Assembly: GCA_016201285.1 (NCBI GenBank)
Contig: JACQDE010000062.1
Span: forward strand, 31,635-95,634
Length of the DNA stretch: 64,000 nucleotides
Direction: 5' to 3'
From: Acidobacteriota bacterium
GTDB lineage: Bacteria > Acidobacteriota > Terriglobia > Acidiferrales > UBA7541
Under the pieces are notes generated by a model. The model made no database searches, was not told where the DNA came from, and worked only from the letters and a program-made list of their open reading frames with translations. The position numbers and the translations under genes are program-made. Below are positions 43,536 through 51,610 of this stretch, in pieces (the first letter of the stretch is position 1; every line of letters starts with the position of its first letter).

Positions 43536-45155
43536 CTACCTTGTGGTCAAATCGCTCGGGGTTGCCGAGATCTCGGCCGCAGGCGCGGCCATCCCCCGCG
43601 GAGCAACTGAAACCATGCGTCCATTTTCAATCGTGAATTCGAGTCCGCGCCACTTGATTCGGCTTGAGAAGAAGCTCGCGATCCAGACCAGGAACGCCAG
43701 GGCGTCGCGCACCGGAACCAGCCAGAGCTTACGTCGCAACACGGGGTCCTTGAGTCCCCATACGCCGACTGTCCAGGCCATCAAGAAGCGCAGCACCAGG
43801 TAAGTACCGAGGTACCCCGCCGCTAAGCTAACAGAAGGCGCGACCATTGCCGCAGCCAGCGACCAGGGCAGCCCAAAGGTTAACAGCAAGCCACAATAGC
43901 CCCAGGGGCGACACTCCCGAGTTGTACGGGCCTGGCGCAACTGGTGCTCGAAGTAGGTACGGACCGTTTGAGCCGGATACATGGTCCACACGGTATAGCC
44001 AGATAGGTCGACTTGCTGGCCACATGCCGCAATGCGGCGTCCCAACTCAAAGTCATCCGAGTGCTGATCTGCCAGCGACTCCAAACCCCCAATTTCCTCC
44101 AGATGAAGGCGGGTAGTGGCCACCGTCGAGCCCATGGCGAACTTCATCCCTTCCAGTTGCCGCGCGACGAGCACACCCGCGAAAAAGTCCGAGGCAGCGC
44201 CAACGGCCTCCAGCTCTGCCCCGAGTTGTCGTTCGGCCAGACCGATGAACATGCAGGTGACCGCTCCGACCTTCGGATCGCGGAACGGTGCTACTACGGC
44301 ACGCAAGTAATCCGGACCCACACGGATGTCGCTATCACTGATGACCAGCAGGTTGTGCCGCGCCTCGCGTGCCAGACGACACAGCTTGTTCACCTTCCCG
44401 TTGGAGCCGAGGCGATTTGCGCCGACCAACAGCGAAATGGGTCGTTCGGGAAATTCCCGGATCAGATTCTCAATCAAGGGGACGGCAGGATCGTCCGGCT
44501 CGTTCACACAAAACAGTAGCTCGTACTCCGGATAATCGAGCCGGCAGAAGCTGGCGAAGTTCTCATAGGTCTCCGGGTCGAGCCCACGCACGGGCTTCAG
44601 AATGCTCACGGGAGGCACAAACTCGTTCGTCCCGCCGACACGGGCGGCCTCAGACCGTTTTTCGGAAAAGAAACGGCACGCCGAAAAAATGCTCAGCAAG
44701 TAATAAATGAACGGAGAACAGGCCAGGATCAGAACGACGTCGCGAAGCGCCGGCAACGCCACGGCAGCACTCAGGTGCACATCCCGTTCGCCTGCACATA
44801 CCAGCGTCACACCAGAGCACACCAGCAGCACGCCGACCCAGCGCGTCCCGCTGACGTGCTCCCGCAGCAGGTATTTTGCCCCCAGCGCGCCCACGGCATA
44901 ATTCAGTGCGAGAGCAGGAATCACAAAGCTCACCGGGTTCCACGAAAGCAGCGCCAGGAAAGCATAAAACGACAGCGCCATCAACAGAATGCCCAGCCAC
45001 ATCCAGCCCACGCGGAACGCGCGTACCACCACGTCCAGCAGTGCCCGCGGCGAAAAAACATGCACCTCGCCGATGCGCTTCATCGCGCGCGTCACGCAGA
45101 TCTCCCCTCCAGTTCCGGACAAGACAACTGCGGCTATGAAGAGTGCTGTGCGCAT
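43536..45155 (-). CDS. EamA half-transporter fused to HpnI-like glycosyltransferase
   Basis: A 539-residue membrane protein. Residues 1-122 form a four-helix EmrE/EamA unit (MRTALFIAAVVLSGTGGEIC ... ALALNYAVGALGAKYLLREH). From about 140 follows a GT2/GT21 glycosyltransferase like ceramide glucosyltransferase and HpnI: SILKPVRGLDPETYENFASF, metal-binding D274-x-D276 in VISDSDIRVG, HSDDFELG and a QxxRQARTTR segment replacing Q/RxxRW, with C-terminal membrane helices. HpnI adds N-acetylglucosamine to bacteriohopanetetrol; no other hopanoid gene is near, so the lipid acceptor is open. ATG at 45155 lies 2 bases past the upstream stop. Confidence 0.8.
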   Translation of the reverse strand: MRTALFIAAVVLSGTGGEICVTRAMKRIGEVHVFSPRALLDVVVRAFRVGWMWLGILLMALSFYAFLALLSWNPVSFVIPALALNYAVGALGAKYLLREHVSGTRWVGVLLVCSGVTLVCAGERDVHLSAAVALPALRDVVLILACSPFIYYLLSIFSACRFFSEKRSEAARVGGTNEFVPPVSILKPVRGLDPETYENFASFCRLDYPEYELLFCVNEPDDPAVPLIENLIREFPERPISLLVGANRLGSNGKVNKLCRLAREARHNLLVISDSDIRVGPDYLRAVVAPFRDPKVGAVTCMFIGLAERQLGAELEAVGAASDFFAGVLVARQLEGMKFAMGSTVATTRLHLEEIGGLESLADQHSDDFELGRRIAACGQQVDLSGYTVWTMYPAQTVRTYFEHQLRQARTTRECRPWGYCGLLLTFGLPWSLAAAMVAPSVSLAAGYLGTYLVLRFLMAWTVGVWGLKDPVLRRKLWLVPVRDALAFLVWIASFFSSRIKWRGLEFTIENGRMVSVAPRGMAAPAAEISATPSDLTTR

Positions 45156-45157
45156 GA

Positions 45158-45574
45158 CTAATTCGGCTCCGTGGTGCGCAGCGGTGTCCGTTCCACCAGC
45201 ATTACGCCCGCACAAATCAGGATGACTCCTGTCCAGACGGTGAGAGAAACCTCTTCACTTAGAATTGCATATCCGAAAAACGTCACAATCGGGTACCCCA
45301 CCGCCGACGCTGGCATCACGTAGCTGTAGTCGGCCCAGGTAAGCACGAGCAAGTAGGACACAAAATAAAACAGCAGGCAGGAAATCCCCAGCCAGACCAT
45401 GCTGCTCGTCACCGTGCGCAGGAAAGCTGTCACCAGCAACCCCGGCGACGCCAGGCTCACCTGGCCGATTTCTTTCATCCCAATGCTCAGCAGGATGTTT
45501 CCCACGGAGCTGAACAACACCATCGTTATCACCATCAAATGCGTCTTTGTGCGCCGGGTTCGATTCGAGAACAT
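45158..45574 (-). CDS. EmrE/EamA-like four-helix membrane protein
   Basis: A 138-residue protein with four hydrophobic helices (MVITMVLFSSVGNILLSIGM, VWLGISCLLFYFVSYLLVLT, YVMPASAVGYPIVTFFGYAI, SLTVWTGVILICAGVMLVER) in the order of ArnE/ArnF- and EmrE-like half-transporters. It is immediately upstream of, and coupled to, a protein with a second such unit. ArnE/ArnF act as a heterodimer to move undecaprenyl-phosphate-aminoarabinose; a similar lipid-linked sugar flippase is inferred. The ATG at 45574 lies 9 bases after AAGGA; a TTG at 45583 is less likely. Confidence 0.72.
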   Translation of the reverse strand: MFSNRTRRTKTHLMVITMVLFSSVGNILLSIGMKEIGQVSLASPGLLVTAFLRTVTSSMVWLGISCLLFYFVSYLLVLTWADYSYVMPASAVGYPIVTFFGYAILSEEVSLTVWTGVILICAGVMLVERTPLRTTEPN

Positions 45575-45736
45575 AGGCGTCAATCCTTGACCACAATGCG
45601 TTCTGGTACCACCGCAAGCGAGAGACCTTATATCACAGCTAGGAGCTGTGGAATCGAGTCTTGTGGAACCAGGGCGCTACAGGCTGCCAGCGCCGAGTGC
45701 GGCCACAGCGTCTTGTACTCGACCTGTCCGCTCAAG

Positions 45737-46055
45737 CTATTGACTCGGTGCCGGACAGACCTCTTTCGGCTTCGTTTGGGACAAGTTCCGGCTGCCCTGC
45801 TGGAAGACTTTTGCGAGCTGGCCAGCGGTGCGGAGCAGCTCGAGCCGGGCCTGGCTGGCGGGCGAAGCCGGTGTCGAGATAGGCACGCGCGCGGTCGCTT
45901 TCCTCGCGGCGCGCCTTTTTGAGGTCCCGGAGGCTGTCGCGGCCCCCGTCGAATTGAGCCTGCAGCACGCACGCACGCTCCTGCGCGGTGGATGCTCCCG
46001 CCATCAGAAAAAGAACGGCCGTCGTGATATCAAAGCGTAGTTTCGAGATGGTCAT
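45737..46055 (-). pseudogene. Small secreted protein, frameshifted
   Basis: The first frame starts MTISKLRFDITTAVLFLMAG with signal cleavage near ASTAQ and reads AQFDGGRDSLRDLKKARREE, then RARAYLDTGFA. The following ARLELLRTAGQLAKVFQQGS and RNLSQTKPKEVCPAPSQ are in another frame and continue the helical pattern; the join is near 45875. Without a homologue the reconstruction is tentative. The role is unknown. It lies in the tRNA-flanked island between the permease and transporter genes. Confidence 0.4.
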
Positions 46056-46109
46056 TCGCTGCCCCGCAATCGAAGAACTAGCCGGAATCGAGCTCCCGCA
46101 CTCCAGGAC

Positions 46110-47309
46110 TCATTCATAGCGCAACGATTCCGTTGGCTGGAGTCTGGCGGCGCGGTCGGCAGGCAGGTAGCCGAAGAGCACGCCAGTGAAACAGGAAACC
46201 AGAAACGCCACCGCAATGGAAAGGCCGGAGATGGGCACGGTCAGGTTGCCGGGCAGCAGCGGCTCGATGATCACCGGGATCATCACGGCAAGCACGATGC
46301 CGATGACGCCGCCCGTGCCGCTGATGAGGAAGGCCTCGAGAAGAAATTGCGAGAGGATTTCCTTGCGCCGCGCGCCGATGGCCTTGCGGATGCCGATCTC
46401 GCGCGTGCGCTCGCTCACGGTGACCAGCATGATGTTCATAATGCCGATACCGCTGATCACCAGGGCGATGAAAGCAATCAGAAGAAGGATGATGGTCAGC
46501 GCGTACGAAATGTTTTTCGCCGCGTCGAGCAGCGACGTCAGGTTCTGCACCAGGTACACCGCTTCCGAGCGGTGCCGGCTGCGCAGCACCTGTTCCACCT
46601 GCCGCGTCACCGATTGGACGTCTTCGGGCCGCGCCGCCTGCACGTACAGCACGCTGATGAAATCGGCCGTGTAATAATTCATGAGCGGAAACGGAATCAC
46701 CACCGATTCGCGATGTATCTCCGACTGGCCGAAGGTGGCCACGCGCTCGCGGAAGACGCCCACCACGGTGAAGCTCAGCTCGCCCATGCGGACACTGCGG
46801 CCCACCGGGTCCTCGGCGGGAAAGAGAAGGTCGGAAAGGTCCTGCGTGATAACGCAATTCTTGCTGCGGGAGGAATTGTCGTCCGCGTCGAGAAAGCGGC
46901 CGCGGAGAACGACGAGGTTGCGAATGCGCTGAAATCCTTCGGTGACGCCTACCAGCGCAACGGGCCGCTCGACGCCTTTCACCACGACCGTCTGCGGGAT
47001 GTCGAGCGTCCCCGCGGCTTCCGCCGCCTGCGGAACGCCGGCGCGAACGGCTTCCATATCGGGAAGAGAAAGCTCGTCGGAGTGCACCATGGAATCCTTT
47101 GCTCCGGAGCGGACTAATTCAGCGTACACGATGTTGGCGCCAACGCCTTCGATCTGCGCCAGGATGTACTGCTTGCCGGATAGCGCGACGGTGACCACCA
47201 GCACAATGCACGCGCTGCCGATCACCACGCCGAGCATGGTGAGAAAGGCCTTCACTTTGTTGGCGCGCAGTGCGTCGAGCGCCACCTGCCACGTCTCGGA
47301 GCCAATCAC
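46110..47309 (-). CDS. MacB-type ABC transporter permease
   Basis: A 399-residue permease. First helix near 22-44 (FLTMLGVVIGSACIVLVVTV), a MacB periplasmic core (IVYAELVRSGAKD ... VQAARPEDVQSVTRQVEQVL), then the FtsX domain with ALTIILLLIAFIALVISGIG, RTREIGIRKAIGARRKEILS and two more helices. No ATPase or adaptor is in the same cluster, so either it pairs with proteins encoded elsewhere or it was split off on transfer. It is the longest permease in the island. Confidence 0.85.
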   Translation of the reverse strand: MIGSETWQVALDALRANKVKAFLTMLGVVIGSACIVLVVTVALSGKQYILAQIEGVGANIVYAELVRSGAKDSMVHSDELSLPDMEAVRAGVPQAAEAAGTLDIPQTVVVKGVERPVALVGVTEGFQRIRNLVVLRGRFLDADDNSSRSKNCVITQDLSDLLFPAEDPVGRSVRMGELSFTVVGVFRERVATFGQSEIHRESVVIPFPLMNYYTADFISVLYVQAARPEDVQSVTRQVEQVLRSRHRSEAVYLVQNLTSLLDAAKNISYALTIILLLIAFIALVISGIGIMNIMLVTVSERTREIGIRKAIGARRKEILSQFLLEAFLISGTGGVIGIVLAVMIPVIIEPLLPGNLTVPISGLSIAVAFLVSCFTGVLFGYLPADRAARLQPTESLRYE

Positions 47310-47425
47310 GGATTCACCCGGCGGAAACTATATCAAAAGCGTGCGCGAAAGAACTCGCCCGAACAGTTTGAGATGCGCTGTGGGCTGAAAAGTTTGGCCC
47401 GCGCGTCAGCGCGCTCGGCGCGGGG

Positions 47426-48712
47426 TCAAACAGCGGGATCCCCGGCGCTGAATGCGCCCAATGCTCCATAAACGGCCAAGAGTACGATCTCCGGCTCGAT
47501 CGGATGGCGGTAGCGGACATCCGCATGTGTCACGTAGTACACGAGGGGAAAGCAGAAGAGGACAATCGCCAATGGAATCGAGCATGACAGGCCATCTTGA
47601 AACGCTCGGTGAAGGCCGAGGAAGGCCAGAAAGGACAGTAAACTACAGAAAAGAATGTTGGGCACGCCTTCTTCATCGCCCAGCTTCCAAATCGGGTGAG
47701 GGTTCCACACGCCGGTCCAGACGTAAAGAATCCTGCGCAGAGTCAGCCAGACGAAGCGGCCCGGATGTTGGCTGAGAAAGTCTTTTACCTCTTGCTGCTT
47801 TTCCGCCATGTACGCTATCTCTCCCATCCGGCGGATTTTTTGCATTTCAATGGGATTGTCCGGAGGGAGCAAGTATTGTGATTCCGGCCTCGAGGCATCG
47901 TCATTATTTCCGACTCGGAATTCCAGAGCAAAATTGCTACGAAGAAATATGAACTTGCCAAAGGTGCGATAATCCCGCACCAGCCAGATACTCACGCAGG
48001 CCAGGAAGACCAATGCAGAAGCAAGCATAGGGCCGCTGCAATTCGTTCTTAGGCGCCTCTGTCGAAACCACAACCACGCACTGAGGAAAGGCAATGTGGA
48101 AAGCACGGAAGGACTGGTGAGTCCTGCAACACCCCAGAGCACTCCATAACCCAGCCAAGGGGCGAGACGACGAGTCTGCTCAAGGCGCAAGGTCGCTAGT
48201 AGGAGCGACGTGAACAGCAATGTGGTCAAGCTCGTCTCCCAGATCCACAGATTGGAAAGACCGATGGCGTACGGGAACAAGGCCCAAGTCCATCCCGCCC
48301 ACACGGCAACGCGCACCCCGAATCCCTTGCGAGCAATCAGAAAAAGAGGCACACACGTCAGAGCCGAGAAGAGGTCGTTGAGGGTCAGACTGACAATTGC
48401 GGAGGCGACGGAATAGATTCCGAACAACTTGAACACGCCGGCCAAGAGAAATGGAAATACGGGTGCGACCAGCGCGGTGGGTCCGGTGGGTTCCGGATAA
48501 GGCGAACTGAAACCTTGCCCCGTGGCGATGGCTCGCGCGATTCTCCCCGTTTCAAAACCGAAAGTGAAATGGTCCCTTGCAGGATCCAGCTGGAACTCGA
48601 ACAAGAATCCCATCACCACCAGGCGAATCACCAGTCCGACTGCTACCATCCCCCACGGCGACCGGGCCAAGCGCAGAATTCTGTCGCGCAGACTATCTGG
48701 GCTTCGAATCAA
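47426..48712 (-). CDS. GT39-like membrane glycosyltransferase
   Basis: A 428-residue polytopic protein with at least nine hydrophobic segments. The N-terminal loop has an acidic FQLDPARDHFTFGFETGRIA motif after the first helix, followed by GQGFSSPYPEPTGPTALVAP, as in PMT/ArnT-type (GT39/GT83) transferases that use polyprenyl-phosphate sugars. The C-terminal VYYVTHADVRYRHPIEPEIV matches the RYxxP end of the family. The gene is AT-richer than the chromosome around it. Sugar and acceptor unknown. Confidence 0.75.
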   Translation of the reverse strand: MIRSPDSLRDRILRLARSPWGMVAVGLVIRLVVMGFLFEFQLDPARDHFTFGFETGRIARAIATGQGFSSPYPEPTGPTALVAPVFPFLLAGVFKLFGIYSVASAIVSLTLNDLFSALTCVPLFLIARKGFGVRVAVWAGWTWALFPYAIGLSNLWIWETSLTTLLFTSLLLATLRLEQTRRLAPWLGYGVLWGVAGLTSPSVLSTLPFLSAWLWFRQRRLRTNCSGPMLASALVFLACVSIWLVRDYRTFGKFIFLRSNFALEFRVGNNDDASRPESQYLLPPDNPIEMQKIRRMGEIAYMAEKQQEVKDFLSQHPGRFVWLTLRRILYVWTGVWNPHPIWKLGDEEGVPNILFCSLLSFLAFLGLHRAFQDGLSCSIPLAIVLFCFPLVYYVTHADVRYRHPIEPEIVLLAVYGALGAFSAGDPAV

Positions 48713-48912
48713 GCCAGACTCCCTTCGCGGGGAAGAGCTTCTGCATGCGTCGGAAATATCATCTCAGGCTGTTTAGGCGAGGGAAGCAGCGATAATGGGA
48801 GGAGGATTAGCCCCGAACAGCCATAGAACATCTGGAGGGCATAGCGTTTCTTTTTCTGTTTGGCGAGACTCATCGGTCGAAAAATAACCATAAAATACCA
48901 AGGCGCCCCACC

Positions 48913-49026
48913 TGTAGTGCACCCCGCTAAAACTGGACAGAGGAGTTACGTATGATTTGGGGCCTCCGACTTCAAAGGAGCGACACTTGTTCTCCGGCGT
49001 AGAAGTTTCGCCTTGAGGCGGCATAA
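48913..49026 (+). mobile_element. IS3-family-like end remnant
   Basis: TGTAGTGCACCCCGCTAAAA and CTGGACAG have the form of an IS3-family terminal inverted repeat. Right after it a broken frame reads RSDTCSPA-stop-KFRLEA, close to the start of an IS3 OrfA protein (RxxxxSPEFKxRxxLEA). Only about 110 bases remain, so it is a decayed end rather than a mobile copy. Confidence 0.4.
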
Positions 49027-49156
49027 TCAGGAACTCGCCTCCTCGTTTAGAATTACCACTCGAACGCTTCTGAAAAGGACTTTCCGCGATTAGTCAACTG
49101 CAAGGAAGATACATCCTGATAAATGGGGCGTCAAGCCTCCGTCAATTCATCCTCCA

Positions 49157-49229
49157 AGTGTGTGGGGTGTAAGGGGTGAAGAGGGTGCAAAAAGGGTGTT
49201 GCACGTGGTGTCAGGCGGGTGCAACACCC
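49157..49229. repeat. G-rich repeat, right copy, with an 11-bp hairpin
   Basis: The plus strand reads AAGTGTGTGGGGTGTAAGGG then GGGTGCAAAAAGGGTGTTGC, related to the reverse strand of 43355-43425. Its end forms a stem GGGTGTTGCAC (49194-49204) / GTGCAACACCC (49219-49229) around a 14-base loop. There is no T-run, so it is not an obvious terminator. Confidence 0.5.
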
Positions 49230-49420
49230 CATTGTGCAAACGCCGAGTTTAACGTGTGAGGCAGCTTGGAGTGACTCGAAGGGTGGCCGTTGCGTGATCT
49301 TGCTGTGGATGGCGGAGCGCGCAGGATGGGCAGACGAAGGCGTCTGGAGGGATGAAGGGTACGCTAGAGGTACGCGAAAAGTCTGACGCCGTCAACGAAC
49401 TGAAATCAAAAACGAAAGAG

Positions 49421-49510
<90 letters not shown>

Positions 49511-49669
49511 GCAGCATTGCATCCATTGTAGCTAGCCCTGCCAAATCCGACAAGCAAAGCAGACAACCGGGACTGCCACAGAGGCACGGTCCGGTTTCGG
49601 GACTCCGATGGTCCGATGCAATTCATCGGACCTGAAATCGGACAGACACGGAGAAAAACCACGCCGCGA

Positions 49670-50122
49670 TCAGCGACGGGCTTCGAAGAAGCCGCGGAGG
49701 AGGGCGGAGCATTCGTCAGCGAGGATGCCCGCGGTGACTTCGACGCGGTGGTTAAGCATGGGGTGTTCGACCACGCGCAGGCACCAATTGACCGCGCCAA
49801 CCTTAGGATCATCGCAGCCGTAAACGAGCCGGGCGACGCGCGCGTGGACCAGCGCGCCGGCGCACATGGCGCAGGGCTCGAGCGTGACGTAGAGCGTCGT
49901 GCCGGTGAGGCGGTGGTTGCCGATCGCCTTCGCGGCGGCGCGCAGCGCGACCATTTCCGCGTGCGCCGTCGGATCGCTGTCCGTGATTGTGCGGTTCGCG
50001 GCGCTCGCCAGCACTTGGCCGTCGAGCACCGCTACTGCGCCAACCGGGACCTCTCCGGCTTCCGCGGCGCGGTGGCCTTCCTCGAGCGCGAGGCGCATGA
50101 AGCGTTCGTCGTTGGCGTCCAT
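49670..50122 (-). CDS. tadA: tRNA adenosine(34) deaminase
   Basis: A 150-residue zinc deaminase that makes inosine at the wobble position of tRNA-Arg. Zinc and catalytic residues: His54 and Glu56 in TAHAEM, Cys84 and Cys87 in LEPCAMCAGA. EVPVGAVAV and VYGCDDPKVGAVNW are characteristic of TadA rather than cytidine or guanine deaminases. The ATG at 50122 (MDANDERFMRLAL) is the family start; no strong Shine-Dalgarno is seen. It lies beside tRNA-Ser(CGA). Confidence 0.93.
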   Translation of the reverse strand: MDANDERFMRLALEEGHRAAEAGEVPVGAVAVLDGQVLASAANRTITDSDPTAHAEMVALRAAAKAIGNHRLTGTTLYVTLEPCAMCAGALVHARVARLVYGCDDPKVGAVNWCLRVVEHPMLNHRVEVTAGILADECSALLRGFFEARR

Positions 50123-50242
50123 CCCGGAAAGAATAGCATGGCCCGCGGCAGCACCATCTGCCCCGTACACGTTTTCGGCAGTTGCATCCGCCCGCGGGCT
50201 GTGTCATCCAATGAGTGAAACGCGCAATTCGGAGGATTGAAA

Positions 50243-50794
50243 ATGCCGCGCATCCGTCCGCTGGAACGCAAGGAGACGCCGCTGGTCGCGCGCCCCTTCT
50301 TGTCGATTTTGAAGAAGATGTTTGGGAAGGAATTGACGCCGTACCGAATCATCGCTCGGCGGCCCAAAATTCTGTGGCTCAGCGGCCTGCTGGGAAAAGC
50401 CATCAGCGGCACGGTGGACCTGCGCACGCACGAGTTGGCGCAGCTCCGCGCGGCGCAGATGATTGGCTGCCCGTTTTGAATTGACATCGGGTCTGCCGTG
50501 AGCAGACGGAGCGGCATTACCGACGAGCAGATTCTTGCGCTGCCTGGATTCCGCACGAGCACGCTGTTCAGCGCGAAAGAGAAGGCGGCGCTCGAGTGCT
50601 CGGAGGCAATGACGAGCACGCCGGTGGCCGTCAGTGACGAGGTGTTCGCGCGGCTGCGCGAGCATTTTAACGATGACCAGCTTCTCGAATTGACAGCGAG
50701 CATCGCCCACGAAAATTTCCGGGCACGGTTTTATCACGCACTGGAGATCGGAAGCGACGGGCTGTACGTGTGTGCGTTGCCGAAAGGGAAATAG
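50243..50794 (+). CDS. Carboxymuconolactone decarboxylase/AhpD-like protein with in-frame UGA (probable selenocysteine)
   Basis: One continuous frame of 183 residues if the TGA at 50477-50479 is read as an amino acid. Before it: MPRIRPLERKETPLVARPFL ... LRTHELAQLRAAQMIGCPF. After it: IDIGSAVSRRSGITDEQILA ... FSAKEKAALECSEAMT ... ELTASIAHENFRARFYHALE. The family motif is CxxC, here GCPF-U-IDIGS, so the TGA takes the second, redox Cys (Cys76-x-x-Sec79). Both halves share one frame and the normal family length. A SECIS-like hairpin lies just after the TGA. AhpD-like proteins reduce peroxides or disulfides; CxxU members are known in bacteria. ATG 50243 follows GGAGG by 7 bases. Confidence 0.88.
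50491..50507 (+). promoter_or_regulatory. Bacterial SECIS-like hairpin
   Basis: GTCTGC-CGTGA-GCAGAC: a six-base-pair stem with a five-base loop whose second base is G. The loop starts 17 bases after the TGA. Position and the G near the top of the loop fit the known bacterial SECIS model (small apical loop with a G in its first two bases, roughly 16-37 bases from the UGA). It lies within the coding sequence, as bacterial SECIS elements do. Confidence 0.7.
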
Positions 50795-50907
50795 GGAAGA
50801 AGGGAAGTAAGCTGCTTAAGGAATTCGCAATCGGATCCATTTGAAGGCGATCGCTATTGCGTGACGTAACTTGACAATTCTCCGGCGGCCACGGAAACTA
50901 ATCACCT

Positions 50908-51366
50908 ATGCTGAAGAATGTTCTGCGGCGCATCTTCCTGGTGGACCTGCTGAAGGGGATGTGGGTGACGTTTTACTACCAGCATCCCAAGAACATTTAC
51001 ACCGAGCAGTACCCGCTCGAGCGCCCCATGGTGGCGGAGCGCTATCGCGGCGCGCCGCGGCTGAACACCAATCCGGAGACCGGCGAGACACTGTGTATTT
51101 CTTGCAACCTGTGCGCGCTGGCCTGCCCGGAGAACCTGATCGTCGTGGGCTGGGAACGCGACGATGCTACCCGCCGGAAAGTGCTGACCACCTTCACCTA
51201 CGACACTTCGCGCTGCATGTTCTGCGGCCTGTGCGAGGACGCCTGCCCTACCGATTGTCTGGAGCTGACCCAGGACTTCGAGATGGCCAGCTACACGCGC
51301 GAAGGTGCGATCTGGGACCGCCACCGGCTGGAAGAAGGTCCGACGCCGGCGCGGTACACGCGGTAG
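50908..51366 (+). CDS. nuoI: NADH-quinone oxidoreductase subunit I-like protein
   Basis: A 152-residue 2x(4Fe-4S) protein. N-terminal amphipathic segment MLKNVLRRIFLVDLLKGMWV and TFYYQHPKNIYTEQYPLERP lead to CISCNLCALACPENLIVVGW and CMFCGLCEDACPTDCLELTQ, the two clusters of complex I subunit NuoI. The length is right for NuoI. It stands alone here, without other nuo genes; it may be a second copy or belong to a split operon. Confidence 0.85.
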   Translation: MLKNVLRRIFLVDLLKGMWVTFYYQHPKNIYTEQYPLERPMVAERYRGAPRLNTNPETGETLCISCNLCALACPENLIVVGWERDDATRRKVLTTFTYDTSRCMFCGLCEDACPTDCLELTQDFEMASYTREGAIWDRHRLEEGPTPARYTR

Positions 51367-51368
51367 TG

Positions 51369-51491
51369 AAGCTGTCCACGCTCAGCTTTCAGCCTTCAGC
51401 GCCCACTAAGAACTCCGGATGCCTTTCGGTTCCCACGATCAGTCTCCCCGCCGGTCTTTCCATCTTACTGAGAGCTGACCGCTGAGAGCTG
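51369..51491. repeat. CTTTCAGC / GCTGACCGCTGA intergenic repeats
   Basis: The spacer after nuoI contains GCTCAGCTTTCAGCCTTCAG and, further on, GAGAGCTGACCGCTGAGAGC. The 12-mer GCTGACCGCTGA is shared with the inverted repeat at 40684-40722. Confidence 0.4.
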
Positions 51492-51610
51492 GGTGCCTGC
51501 TCAACCCGTTTGTCCTTTCGCCTCTTCGACGATTCGACTCTTTGACTCTGTGACCTGCGTGCGGTATAACCACGCGGCACATATGTTCGTCATCCCTTCA
51601 GGGTTCATTC

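Larger units (their letters stand above)
48713..49420. other. Gene-free AT-richer end of the island
   Basis: About 700 bases between the GT39-like gene and tRNA-Ser. It contains the IS3-like remnant at 48913-49026 and the G-rich inverted repeat at 49157-49229. Short frames on the minus strand (for example 48709-48891, with one hydrophobic stretch) lack ribosome-binding sites and homology. No integrase is present. Confidence 0.5.

Noticed and set aside
50477..50479. TGA in the AhpD-like gene as an ordinary nonsense mutation
   Set aside because: It falls exactly on the redox Cys, both halves are well conserved and a SECIS-like hairpin follows; chance inactivation is much less likely, though not excluded without the Sec machinery.
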